Assembly (NCBI GenBank): GCA_030681895.1
Contig: JAUXRI010000203.1
Location: 62,001-126,000, forward strand
DNA: 64,000 nt
DNA from: Myxococcales bacterium
GTDB taxonomy: Bacteria; Myxococcota; Myxococcia; Myxococcales; Myxococcaceae
Direction of reading: 5' to 3'
A model generated the notes under the pieces. The model was not told the DNA's origin, did no database searches, and saw only the letters and a list, made by a program, of their open reading frames with translations. Shown piece after piece: positions 50,352-60,200 of this stretch; within the stretch, counting starts at the first letter, position 1; every line of letters starts with the position of its first letter. Made by a program: the position numbers and the translations under genes.

Positions 50352-51596
50352 ATGAGACATCGCTTGCTCCTCGCGCTCGCGCTCATCGTCGGCTCGATGT
50401 GCACGCCCGTCGCTCCTGAACCCGGCGATGGTGGGACTGACGCGGGGGTGACTGCCGGCGGCATGGCAGGTGGAAGGCGAACTGGAGGCGGCGGCGTGAC
50501 TGCTGGCGGCGCGACTGGCGGCGGCCTGACTGCTGGCGGCGGCGTGTCTGCTGGCGGCTCTGGCGGCGGCGGAGTGACTGCCGGCGGCTCTGGCGGCGGC
50601 GGAGAAAGACTGTGTACGCGAAACACCGGCGGCTCGAACTTCGTCCCAGCGACCGAGTTTCTCACGAGCGTGCCGCTCTCCGCCGATTTCGGCAGTCGTC
50701 GTGAAGCAGATGCACGATGCAACCTCGCCGCATCGGGAGCCGGACTCGACCGTGCCTTCGTCGCGTGGCTTGCAGACTCGACGAGCTGGCCAATGGATGA
50801 GTTCTTTCAGGGAATGTTCTCGAATGACGGTCCCGATCTCTTCGTTTCGGTTGCTTGCGCCGACCCATACGGCGGCAGGTGTTATGGCAACGACCTCAGC
50901 GACGAGCACGGGCGGCTTGTTGACGCAGGAGGTTTGTATTGGGCTGGCTTCAGCGAGCGGTGTCAGCCCGGCCGAACGTGCCAGAATTGGACGAGCCGAA
51001 GCGGCGCGGCCGACCTCGGTGTACACGTCAAGGACGGCCTTGGTGGCGTTCGTCCATCGGCTGGCTCGTGTAGCGACCGCTACCAGCTCCTCTGTCGTGC
51101 AACCGAACCACAGTCGACGCAGCCACTCGACGGAGGCTCTCGACGCCTCTTCGTCACCAGCGCGGAGTGGACCGGGAGCCTCGGCGGCCGAGTCGGAGCG
51201 AACGCTCGGTGCAACGCGCTCGCGCTCGACGCTGGTCTGCAAGGGGGCTTTCGCGCGTTTCTTGGTGAAGGTTCCTTCCACCCGGCCATGGCTTTCTCGA
51301 ACCGGGCCGTGTGGCGCCTCTCGACCGGTGCGCTCGCCTTCCGCAACACGGATTCTTTCGCGACGACGCCGGTGAGCCCCTTGATGGAGGACGAGCGCGG
51401 CGTGCCCCTCGACGGTGGCCTCATCTGGACCGGTGTGACGACCTGGAAGAGGACCAGTGGCTTCGACTGCGCCAGCTGGACGTCCACGTCCTCCATGGGA
51501 ACGACGGGGGCCGTCGGCAGCGTGACCGAGCGGTGGACGGACGACGGCGTCCGGTCGTGCTCTGCCCTCGCTCACCTGCTCTGCCTTCAGGACTGA
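50352..51596 (+). CDS. Lipoprotein with two endostatin-like/DUF1554-type modules
   Basis: 414 aa. Signal MRHRLLLALALIVGSMC, a Gly/Ala/Thr linker to about residue 75, then two related domains of about 150 residues. Both have the pattern F-(V/L)TS-x-x-(W/L)-x-x-x-(G/F)-G-R-x-x-A-x-A-R-C-N-x-A-A, for example FVTSAEWTGSLGGRVGANAR, and later W-T-(S)-T/S. This resembles Leptospira endostatin-like Len proteins. Paired Cys in each. Likely a surface adhesin; the ligand is unknown. Confidence 0.72.
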   Translation: MRHRLLLALALIVGSMCTPVAPEPGDGGTDAGVTAGGMAGGRRTGGGGVTAGGATGGGLTAGGGVSAGGSGGGGVTAGGSGGGGERLCTRNTGGSNFVPATEFLTSVPLSADFGSRREADARCNLAASGAGLDRAFVAWLADSTSWPMDEFFQGMFSNDGPDLFVSVACADPYGGRCYGNDLSDEHGRLVDAGGLYWAGFSERCQPGRTCQNWTSRSGAADLGVHVKDGLGGVRPSAGSCSDRYQLLCRATEPQSTQPLDGGSRRLFVTSAEWTGSLGGRVGANARCNALALDAGLQGGFRAFLGEGSFHPAMAFSNRAVWRLSTGALAFRNTDSFATTPVSPLMEDERGVPLDGGLIWTGVTTWKRTSGFDCASWTSTSSMGTTGAVGSVTERWTDDGVRSCSALAHLLCLQD

Positions 51597-51773
51597 CCGC
51601 TGACCGACGTTCGCGAGTCGTCGGGCCGAATCAAGCGGCCCGCAGCGGCTTCCTCGTGACGACGTCGAGCGCTCGTCGAAGGCGCAGCTTCTCGCCCAGC
51701 ACCGACGTCACCCAGAACATCGCGAAGCGTGGCCACTCGAGGAGCCGTGCACCACCTCGAAGCGCGCGCCGTC

Positions 51774-52691
51774 TCACTCCATCTCGACCAGCTCGACCCG
51801 GCGGTTCTGGGCGCGGCCGCCCTCGCCGCGGTTCGTCGACACCGGCGCGAGCGACGAGACCCCATGCGGGCGGAGACGGCTGACCGCGATGCCGTGCTGC
51901 TTCACCAGCGCGTCAACCACGGCCGCGGCGCGCGCCCGCGAGAGCGTGAGGTTGGCGTCGAAGTCGCCCACGTTGTCGGTGTGCCCCACGACGTGCAGCT
52001 TGAGCGTCGGCATGTCCTTCAGAAGCGTGGCGACCTCGGCGAGCACCGGCGCCGACTCGGGCTTGAGGGTCGCTTTCCCGAAGTCGAACTGGATTCCGTA
52101 GAGCGCGAGGTGTCCGTCAGCGGCGAGCCCCTTGCCCATGGCGGCCGCGTCGATCTTCACCATGTTCGTGTCCATCGCCTTGTGCCGCACGATGATGAGG
52201 TGGTTGTAGTGCTTCGCGGCGGCGCGGATGGCCACCGTGAGGTGGTCGCCCGTCGCGGGGTCGCTGCCGCGAGCCAACACGTAGTGCTCCTCACCGTTCG
52301 GGAAGCTCACGATCGGCCGGGCGTTGTGCTTGCCGCAGGTCTTCTCCTGCGCCGAGCAGGTGAACAGCACCTTGAAGCCCGCGCCCTCGAGCGCCTGTTT
52401 GTAGTTGCGCGCCATCTCGAGCGTCGACCGTTTGGTGGCCTCGGTGCGGACTGCGACGACGGTGACGTAGCCCTCGATCGTCTCGACCTTCGAGCTGCCG
52501 TCGCCCTTCGTGTCGGGGGCTCCAGCGGGCAGGTCGATGCGCATGAAGCCGAGGTCTTCCTGCGAGTCGAAGGTCGAACCCTCGTAGGGTTTGATCAGCT
52601 TGCCGTCACCCGTCGGCTCCTTCGGGCCGGCCGAGGCAGACGACGCGACGAGCGACAACGACACGACGAGCGCGGCGAAGGAGCGGTTCAT
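51774..52691 (-). CDS. OmpA-family protein with N-terminal extension
   Basis: 305 aa. Signal peptide MNRSFAALVVSLSLVASSASA. The middle domain (about 30-180) resembles the DUF4892-type region that often precedes OmpA. The C-terminal domain has YGIQFDFGKATLKPESAPVL, HVVGHTDNVGDFDANLTLSRARA and NRGEGGRAQNRRVEL, the peptidoglycan-binding OmpA signature. Probably a periplasmic cell-wall-associated protein. Confidence 0.88.
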   Translation of the reverse strand: MNRSFAALVVSLSLVASSASAGPKEPTGDGKLIKPYEGSTFDSQEDLGFMRIDLPAGAPDTKGDGSSKVETIEGYVTVVAVRTEATKRSTLEMARNYKQALEGAGFKVLFTCSAQEKTCGKHNARPIVSFPNGEEHYVLARGSDPATGDHLTVAIRAAAKHYNHLIIVRHKAMDTNMVKIDAAAMGKGLAADGHLALYGIQFDFGKATLKPESAPVLAEVATLLKDMPTLKLHVVGHTDNVGDFDANLTLSRARAAAVVDALVKQHGIAVSRLRPHGVSSLAPVSTNRGEGGRAQNRRVELVEME

Positions 52692-52831
52692 GCGGGAAGT
52701 TGTAGCCCAACGGGGAGGTGGCGCTCGGCTATGACGTCGGCTGTCCCCACCGGTTGAACTGAGATCCAGCCGCGCGCGCTCGTTCGGCAGCTCCGCTTGA
52801 CGCCCCGACCGTCGTTGGCGAAGAGACCTGC

Positions 52832-53677
52832 GTGGCGACTGTTCGAGACGTTCCTCTGCGGTTCGACGACCTGAACGTGTCCTTTGCGCAGCACGGCGAA
52901 GACATCGTGTTGGGCCGCGTGTTCTTTGATCAGCCCGACGGATTCTGGATCGACGTGGGGGCGAATGACCCCGTCATCGATTCGGTGACCCATGCGTTCT
53001 CGGCGCGCGGGTGGCTCGGGGTGAACGTCGAGCCGCTCGCTGCCCTGCACCAGCGCCTCGTCGAGGCGCGGCCGCGCGACGTGAACCTGAAAGTGGCCGT
53101 CTCGAACCGGGTGGGCGAGCTGCAGTTCGAAGAGGTCGAAGGCGCGCTCGGGCTCTCGACCGCGACGACCCAGTTGGCGAACGACTATCGCGCGCAGGGC
53201 CGCACGGTGCTGAAGCGGACCGTTCCCTGTGTGACGTTGGCCGAGATCTGCGCCGCGCATTGCACCGGCGCGCCCATCGATTTCATGAAGATCGACGTCG
53301 AGGGGCACGAGCGCGAGGTCATCGAAGGGGGCGACTTCCAGCGTTTCCGCCCGCGCGTACTGGTCATCGAGAGCGGCTGGCACCCCGAGGCGTGGCACGA
53401 GGTGGTGCTGAGCCGGGACTACGTGCTCGCGCTCGACGACACGTTGAACCGCTACTACGTGCGTGCCGAAGAGGCGTCTCTTGCCGAAAAGCTTGGGTTG
53501 CCCGCCAACGTGAACGATCGGTTCCTGCGCGCCGACCAGGCAATGTGGATTCAGCTCGGCCGCGAGTGGGACGCCCTGGGCCCCATTGTGCGGGCGTTTG
53601 CCCGACGGCTGGCGCAGGCCAAAGACGCGAGCCCGCTGCTCAAGGCGCAGCTCAAGGCGTTGCTGCGTCTCGAGTAG
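52832..53677 (+). CDS. FkbM-family methyltransferase
   Basis: 281 aa, GTG start. FAQHGEDIVLGRVFFDQPDGFWIDVGANDP is split across the SAM-binding start of the FkbM family, and IDFMKIDVEGHEREVIEG is its conserved motif. Such enzymes methylate sugars or secondary metabolites. No glycosyltransferase genes are adjacent. The C-terminal 60 residues are unusual, helical and Ala-rich. A small hairpin (CCCTCC GTC GGAGGG) follows at 53711. Confidence 0.88.
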   Translation: MATVRDVPLRFDDLNVSFAQHGEDIVLGRVFFDQPDGFWIDVGANDPVIDSVTHAFSARGWLGVNVEPLAALHQRLVEARPRDVNLKVAVSNRVGELQFEEVEGALGLSTATTQLANDYRAQGRTVLKRTVPCVTLAEICAAHCTGAPIDFMKIDVEGHEREVIEGGDFQRFRPRVLVIESGWHPEAWHEVVLSRDYVLALDDTLNRYYVRAEEASLAEKLGLPANVNDRFLRADQAMWIQLGREWDALGPIVRAFARRLAQAKDASPLLKAQLKALLRLE

Positions 53678-54035
53678 CATTCGAAACGCTTCGTGGCAGG
53701 CCGAAACAACACCCTCCGTCGGAGGGCAGCGGCTCCGGTGCATCGTCACGCCGCAGGAGTCTCGGGACCAGCCGGCAGATCTGCAAACACACCGCCGTCA
53801 CGCTTGTGCACCTCGATCAGGAACGTCGCCGCGCCGAGGCGGAGCTAGTCAGCTCAAGGACAAGCTGATGGACCTCTCGCTCCGGGACTTGCTTGAGGGC
53901 CTGGTGTCACAGGCCCGAAACGAGCCGGCCCTTCGCGTCGCCCTCGAAGCGCTCACCGCGAAATAGCGCTGGCCCGTGCTGGAATCGGCCGAGCGGCCGC
54001 CGGTATGGTCGCGGCCTCTTTTTCGGGGAGGACCC
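53678..54035. other. 358-base interval with a possible short or frameshifted gene
   Basis: The left part is featureless. Between 53797 and 53866 one plus frame reads VTLVHLDQERRRAEAEL, and from 53850 the neighbouring frame continues SQLKDKLMDLSLRDLLEGLV and ends QARNEPALRVALEALTAK at a TAG (53964-53966). Together these look like one helical protein broken by a frameshift, or a 32-aa reading frame starting at ATG 53868. No close family recognised. Confidence 0.3.
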
Positions 54036-54899
54036 ATGGCCATCGCGAAGCTCGACGTTGCTACCCGCCGCGCTGCACTCGACAAGAAGATCACCGCCGC
54101 CGAGGCGAAGACGCTGATCAAAGAAGCGAAGGCGAGCGGCTCGAAGAAGCCCATCGACGACATCTTCAAGGCCATCGATCGCACCAGTGCGGCCATCGAG
54201 ACCGGCGCGACGCGGCTCATCCTCAAGGAGCTCGACCAGCCGATGACGAAGGCCGAGTGGGTGGCGTACGCGCAGAAGGCCGCGAGCCCCGCTGGTGTCT
54301 GGGGCCCGGGCAGCGATGGCGGCAAGAACGTCAAGCGCGCCGACGTGCCTGCGCCGATTCAGAAGATCCACGACCGGTGGCTCAAGAGCTCGCCCGAAGA
54401 CGACGTGCAGATGACGGCCCTCGATGTCGCCGGGAAGTCCGTCTACCTGCTGAGCCAGTACAGCGAGTTCGGCACCAGCTTCGCGATGTACGACGCCGCC
54501 GGTAAGAACATCGAGCTCAAGGAGGACACGAAGAACGTCGACCGGAACAAGAGGCGCATTCAGGGCGCGTACGCCGAGCACTTCGGGACGCCGGACATGA
54601 AGGCGTGGAAGGGCACCATCGAGAACACCGACATCGGCGTCATTCGTAACTACTACGCGAACGCGAGCGAGCTGAAGGGCAAGACCCGCACCGAGGCGCT
54701 CTCGCCCGAGATGAAGGCCGTGCTGAGCGAGGACAAGAAGAAGCTCAAGGGCGACTCGGTCGAGGGTCAGGTGTTCCGCAACAAGAGCAACGGCTCGCTG
54801 CTGCTGATCACCGGAGACCGCACGGGCCGTGGCGCCGAACACTTCGCCCTGTTCAACAAGCGCGGCGACCTCGTGAAGCGCTTCGCCATCGACTTGTAG
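54036..54899 (+). CDS. Protein of unknown function, Lys-rich and probably cytoplasmic
   Basis: 287 aa. ATG preceded by GGGGAGG about 5 bases upstream. No signal or membrane segment. Lys/Asp/Ala-rich helices at the N-terminus (KITAAEAKTLIKEAKASG, an EF-hand-like style) and a C-terminal beta part (GQVFRNKSNGSLLLITGD). It converges on rsmB with a 5-base gap. No family assigned. Confidence 0.7.
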   Translation: MAIAKLDVATRRAALDKKITAAEAKTLIKEAKASGSKKPIDDIFKAIDRTSAAIETGATRLILKELDQPMTKAEWVAYAQKAASPAGVWGPGSDGGKNVKRADVPAPIQKIHDRWLKSSPEDDVQMTALDVAGKSVYLLSQYSEFGTSFAMYDAAGKNIELKEDTKNVDRNKRRIQGAYAEHFGTPDMKAWKGTIENTDIGVIRNYYANASELKGKTRTEALSPEMKAVLSEDKKKLKGDSVEGQVFRNKSNGSLLLITGDRTGRGAEHFALFNKRGDLVKRFAIDL

Positions 54900-54904
54900 A
54901 CGTC

Positions 54905-56242
54905 TCAGTACATGCGGCGAAGGCGCGCGGCGAAGAAGCCGTCGTAGCCTTCGGGTCCCGGCAACGTGCGCAGATAACCCTGCACCAACGGCAGGCCCTG
55001 TACGCGCGGAGACTCGGCGGTGAAGTCGGGGTGGCTGCGCAGGAAGAGCTCGATCTGATCCGCACCTTCCGTCGGGTCGGTCGTGCACACCGCGTAGACG
55101 AGCAGGCCACCGGGCGCGACGCGCTGCTGACACGACTCCAGAATCTCGCGCTGCAGCGTGGCCAGGCTCGCGAAGTCCTTCTCGGTGCGGCGGTAGCGCA
55201 GCTCGGGGTGACGGCGCAGCGTGCCGAGGCCAGAACACGGCGCGTCGACCATCACCACGTCGAACTCGCCGAAGTCGTCGGGGATCTTCGAGGCGTCCAT
55301 CGCCTTCGTGCGCAGCCGCTCCGTCAGGCCCAGCCGCTTCGCCTCGCTCTGAATCTTCGGCAGCTTGTTCTGGTGCAGGTCGATGGCGAGCACCTCGTTC
55401 GTCTCGGCGAGGTGGCACGACTTGCCGCCTGGCGCTGCGCAGGCGTCGAGCACCTTCGCCGTCGGTGGCACCTGCGCGTAGATGCCGACCAGCTGCGCCG
55501 CCTCGTCCTGCACCTGCCAGAGCCCTTCGTCGTAACCGAACAGGTCCTCCACGCGGCCGGGGTTCTCGAGCACGATGCCGACGGGAGACGTCGTCGTCGC
55601 AGTCGCCTTCACGCCCACTTCCAGCAACTGCGCGAGGAGCACGTCACGCGTCTGCTTCGAGGTGTTCGCGCGAATCACCACGTGCGGCGGCTCGTTGTCG
55701 GCCTTCAGCATCGCCTCGGCGCGCTCAGGCCCGAACTGCCGTTGCCATCGGCGCACCAACCACTCCGGGTGACTCTCTCTCACGGCGAGCCGCGTCGCGT
55801 CGTCGCCCGTCGGGAGCGGCAGCTCGGTCAACGCCGACAGCTTGCGCAGGTTGGCGTTCACGAAGCCGGTGGCGCGTGCGAGCCCCACGGCCTTGAGCGC
55901 GTCGACGGTGTCTCCGACGGCGGCGTGCTTCGGCACCCGCATGAAGAAGAGCTGGTACGCGCCGAGCCGCAGCGCCGCGAGCACCTTGTCTTCGATGGTC
56001 TCGAGCCGGCGGTCGACGACGGTCGTGAGCGCGAAGTCGAGGGCCATGAGTCGCCGCGTCGCGCCGTAGCAGAGCTCGGTGACGAGGCCCGCGTCGCGTG
56101 GATCCTTCGGCTGGAACTCGTCGAGCACCGAGTCGAGCACCACGTTCAGGTACGCGTCAGTCGCGGCCACGCGCGCCATCACCTGAATCGCGAGCGCCCG
56201 GGCGGTGAGCGGCCGTCGCTCCGGCTTCTTCGGGGGCGTCAT
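54905..56242 (-). CDS. rsmB: 16S rRNA (cytosine-C5)-methyltransferase RsmB/Sun family
   Basis: 445 aa. An N-terminal NusB-like helical domain (about 10-140) is followed by the RsmB methyltransferase: SAM motif LDACAAPGGK (266-273 core), catalytic Cys in VDAPCSGLGTLRRHPE (Cys336) and release Cys386 in VYAVCTTDP. It modifies C967 of 16S rRNA in E. coli. ATG overlaps the stop of the upstream gene by ATGA. Longer in-frame starts upstream overlap that gene and are rejected. Confidence 0.93.
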   Translation of the reverse strand: MTPPKKPERRPLTARALAIQVMARVAATDAYLNVVLDSVLDEFQPKDPRDAGLVTELCYGATRRLMALDFALTTVVDRRLETIEDKVLAALRLGAYQLFFMRVPKHAAVGDTVDALKAVGLARATGFVNANLRKLSALTELPLPTGDDATRLAVRESHPEWLVRRWQRQFGPERAEAMLKADNEPPHVVIRANTSKQTRDVLLAQLLEVGVKATATTTSPVGIVLENPGRVEDLFGYDEGLWQVQDEAAQLVGIYAQVPPTAKVLDACAAPGGKSCHLAETNEVLAIDLHQNKLPKIQSEAKRLGLTERLRTKAMDASKIPDDFGEFDVVMVDAPCSGLGTLRRHPELRYRRTEKDFASLATLQREILESCQQRVAPGGLLVYAVCTTDPTEGADQIELFLRSHPDFTAESPRVQGLPLVQGYLRTLPGPEGYDGFFAARLRRMY

Positions 56243-57123
56243 GACTCGAGCTTCGCGGAGTACGAGAGGAGGACGTGGTCGCTCGCCTTCGCGCTCGTCG
56301 ACAACAGCAACAACACCTCTTCGAGCTTCGGGTGGTCGGTCGTCGAGCCGCGCTGAATCGCTGCCCATTGGCTTCGTGCCCACTGCGCGAACTCGTCAGC
56401 GCTGAGCGTCTTGCCCAGCCGCGCGGCGACCTTCTCGCGAACGAGCGCGCGCGTGATGGCGGCGGAGGGCGTCGAGGCCGCCTTCGGTCCTCCCAGGGTC
56501 TTCCCTGCAGGTGCGCTCGTGGCTGCAGCCGGGCGTCGACCGATGGACTTGCCTTTCGCTGCCGGGCCAGCGGGAGCCGACTGCTTCACGCGCCCGATGG
56601 TCTTTCCGTTCGGCACGCGCGGCGAGGCCCTGGGCTTCGTGTCGTCGCCAGGCTCCGCGTCCTCGCCGGTTTCTTCCTCGCTCGATTCCACGGCGTCGGC
56701 TTTCGCGGCCGTCTGGGCCTCGGTCTTCGCGAGCGCCTGCAGCGCCTTGAAGTACCCCTCGACGCCCTGGCCGTGGAACTGCTTCTCGACGACCCGCTTG
56801 AGCGCGCTGCGGCCGCGCGACTTCCCTTCGTGCTTCAGCTGCACCTCGACGCAGGGGAGCCCCAGTGCCTCGAGCGCATCAGCCAGCGAGTGCGCGACCG
56901 GTGCCAGCGACGACGGGTTGACGATGACGCCGAAGAGCCCGTCCCGTTTCTCGAGCAGCGCGTCGAGCAGCGCCGCTTCTCCGCTCGCCTGAAACGTCTC
57001 GACCTCGAGTTCCAGCGCGGCGCCCTTCTGGATGAGCTCCTCGTCGAGCGACGACAGCGCCCGGCCGAGCACGGCGTCGAGGGTCAGGTTGGGTCCGTGG
57101 AGGACGAGCACGCGGCGAGCCAT
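56239..57123 (-). CDS. AroQ-like (type II dehydroquinase fold) protein with catalytic residues lost and C-terminal extension
   Basis: 294 aa. Residues 1-135 follow the AroQ fold (VLVLHGPNLTLDAVLG, VIVNPSSLAPVAHSLADAL, QGVEGYFKALQAL). The catalytic Tyr-Gly loop, the E-G-x-L-I motif and the H-x-S-N region appear changed (VEVQLKHEGKSRGR). A charged low-complexity stretch (about 135-225) and a helical C-terminal domain follow. Likely a non-dehydrating derivative, perhaps an RNA- or ribosome-associated protein given its place before rsmB. Alternatively an unrelated flavodoxin-like protein. Confidence 0.68.
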   Translation of the reverse strand: MARRVLVLHGPNLTLDAVLGRALSSLDEELIQKGAALELEVETFQASGEAALLDALLEKRDGLFGVIVNPSSLAPVAHSLADALEALGLPCVEVQLKHEGKSRGRSALKRVVEKQFHGQGVEGYFKALQALAKTEAQTAAKADAVESSEEETGEDAEPGDDTKPRASPRVPNGKTIGRVKQSAPAGPAAKGKSIGRRPAAATSAPAGKTLGGPKAASTPSAAITRALVREKVAARLGKTLSADEFAQWARSQWAAIQRGSTTDHPKLEEVLLLLSTSAKASDHVLLSYSAKLES

Positions 57124-57209
57124 GCGCGCGCTCCTATGCCGTCGGTCAACGGCGGTCGAGCAGCTCGCGCACCCTGGCTCTCAGCTCCGTCCTTGCCGCG
57201 CATGAACAT

Positions 57210-60200
57210 TCACTCGACCTTCTGCAGCTGCAGACTCTGCGGTTGACCGCCGCCACAGCCCTCTTCCCACAGCACGTACAGCGCGTCGGCCGTCGCGAAC
57301 GACTCGGGGTTCGAGCTGGTGCAGCCGGGGTTCTTGTTCCACGACGCGACGCCCGTGGGGCCGTTCAAGAACGAGGCGGTGAGGCCACCAGCGCCGACGC
57401 GCAGCCACTTCACCTGAAGTGCGCCGCCCGCTGCGAAGGTGAGCCAGGTGACCTGCCCGCGTGTGAAGACGTCGAGCGTGTCGACTGTGCCGGGCCCCAG
57501 GTCGGTCAAGTGACTCCACGTCAGGCCGTCCCAGGCCGAGCAGCTGAGCTGCCGGCCGCTCGTCGGAATGTGCACGTAGCAAAGCAGCGGCGTTGTGCCG
57601 TTGAACGTGGCCCGCGCCTCGCGCGCTTGAGGCGGCAGTGCCGAGATGGAGGTGATGAGCTGCCAGTTGCCGCCGCCCTGACGAAGGTACGCCCGCAGCG
57701 AGCGCGCGCTCGTCGGGCTCGCGACGAACTGGTTCGAGCCCGCCACCGCGATCGCGAAGCTGCCCTCCTGTCCGGAAGAGCCCAACCCAGACCACGGAGG
57801 CATCGCCGTCACGTAGTTGTCGACGAAGTCGTCGAGCGGCGCCGTCGTCGGGCTCGTGAAGGTGAGCCAATGGGGTCCATAGCCCTCGGTCAGCCCGACG
57901 AGCCGGACGCCATCGGTCGCGATAACGAACTCGCCACCGCCCACGATGTTGGACCAGGTGCTGGGCCCCGTGCGCGCGACAGTTGGTGACGAGCCCGGCA
58001 TCAGCACGTGTGGCACGTCGTTCACGACCAGCCCTCGGCGTGACTTCACCGGGACGAAGTTGGTTCCGACGATGACGACTCGTTGCACGACGCCTCCGTC
58101 GGCGAGGTTGGGCTCGATGGCGTGAGGAACGATGGTGAACCCATTCGATTCCCTCGCCACGATCCACACCTGAGTCGACGAGACCGCGAGGCTGGGAAAG
58201 GCTTGCAACGCGAGGCTCGTGGAGAGGGCGGTGCGTGCCCAACTGGTGAACCTCGGCTGGCGCGCGTTGAAGGGCAGCGCTCGGCCAACGAACGGGTTTC
58301 GGCGCGGCGACGCGTCAGTCAGCGCTCCGAGTTGGAGTGTGTAGGCGGCGCCTGGCGTGAGCGGCAGCTGCGGGGTGACCCGAACGGTACGGGCCGCGTT
58401 CTCGAGGCGCAGGTCGACTGGAACCGCCGTTGCGCCGTCGCGGAGCGAGACGGTGAGCGCGTTCACCGAAGCCGGAGCGAGCGCTTCGTCGAAGGTGGCG
58501 GTGAGCGAGTACCAGCCGCCTGACGCTCCCGGAGCGTCGAGCGGGTCGCTCGTCACGAGCGTCGGGCCCTCGTCGTCCTCCACGTCGACGGTCGCGACCG
58601 CCATGCCGATGGCTCCGGCGTCGCCCGTCGCCGTGACCGTGAACGTGAAGCGACCCGGAGCGACCGGCGCCGTGAACCCCAGCGTCGAAGACGTCGCGCC
58701 TGCGAGCACGAGGGCCGGCCCCGACGACTGCGACCAGCCGTACCCGAAGCCCTCGGCGCTGTTCGTCGAGGTGGCGACCGCGGTGATGGTGACGGAGTCT
58801 CCGAGGCCGACGACCTGCGGCGCTCCGACGCTGACGCTGGCCATGGGCGTCGACGTCGACGAGACGACGATGGGGATGAGCAGCGGGTCTGCGCTCACAC
58901 CCGCGTTCGAGACGACGAGTCGGACCTGCGCCGCTTCAGGGAGCGAGGGCGCGGTGACGGTGACCGTCGGCCCGGCCATCGACGAGAGCGAGACGTTGCC
59001 TGAGACCACGCTCCACGTGAACGTGAGCGGAGCTCCGGCTGGATCCGTGCTCGTCGCCGCCGACAACACCGAGGTGCTTCCCGTGCGCATGACCAGTGTC
59101 GTGGGGACGACGCGCGCGAGCGGGGCCTGAAGGACCTCGACGATGGTGGAGACAGGCACCGAGGCGGCGGCGAGTTGGTTCGTGACGACGAGCTCGAAGG
59201 AGAGGAGTCGCGGACTGGCCGGGGCAAGGAAGGTCGGCGCACTCGCGAGCACCGAGTCGTTCGCGCTGAGCGAGACGCCCGCGTCGCTGCGTTCGGTCCA
59301 ACGGAAAGAGAGCGGACCTGCGTCGGCGACGTCGAAGCTGCGCTGGCCGTCGAGCCGAGCCATGGCGCCCGCGCGCGAGAAGCTCCGGATGTCGACGACA
59401 GCGATGGGCGGTGCGCTTCCACCTGCTGCGCTTCCGCCTGCTGCGCTTCCGCCTGCTGTACTTCCACCGGCTGCACTTCCACCTGCTGCGCTTCCTCCGG
59501 CTGCACTTCCACCGGCTGCACTTCCACCGGCTGCGCCTCCACCCGCTGCGCCTCCACCTGCTGCACTTCCACCGGCAGCACTTCCACCGGCTGCGCTTCC
59601 ACCGGCTGCACTTCCACCCGCTGCGCCTCCACCGGTTCCCCCCACCGTGCCGGTGCCGCTCACCACGACGATCGCGCCGAGGTCGCGGTCAGCACCCTGG
59701 ACGACCACGTTCGACAGGATCGCCGTGCGATACCCGCTCAGTCGGACGGTCAACGAATACAGGCCAGGCATCACCGAGAACGAGAACTCTCCGGTTGCCG
59801 ACACGGTGCTCATCCTCGCTGCCGCGACGCCATCGTTCAGCTCGACCGACGCGCCAGCCGTGTCGACCGTGGGGAGCGGCACCACGCGGCCCGACAGCGT
59901 GACGGCCTTGCGCTCCGACGCATCGAGCGGGAGCAGCGTCACGTCACGCAGCGTCAGGGTCTGCCCGGGCGTCAGCTGCACGTCACCGAACTCGCGTGCG
60001 CGATACCCGGCGCGAAAGAAGCTCACCGACACGATGCCCTCGGGCAGCTCGTTGAACGTGAAGGTTCCGTCATCGGCGGTCAGCGCACTGAAGGGCCCCT
60101 CGGGCAGGAACGCGAGCGAGCCCGCGTGACCTCGGGCGCCCGGCGTGTCGCCTCGCAGCGCCTTGCCTTCGAGGCGCGCGTTGTCGCTGATCAGCACGTC

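Noticed and set aside
55031..56356. Long plus-strand open frame opposite rsmB
   Set aside because: Antisense shadow of a gene with intact catalytic motifs; composition is Arg/His-rich without domain features.
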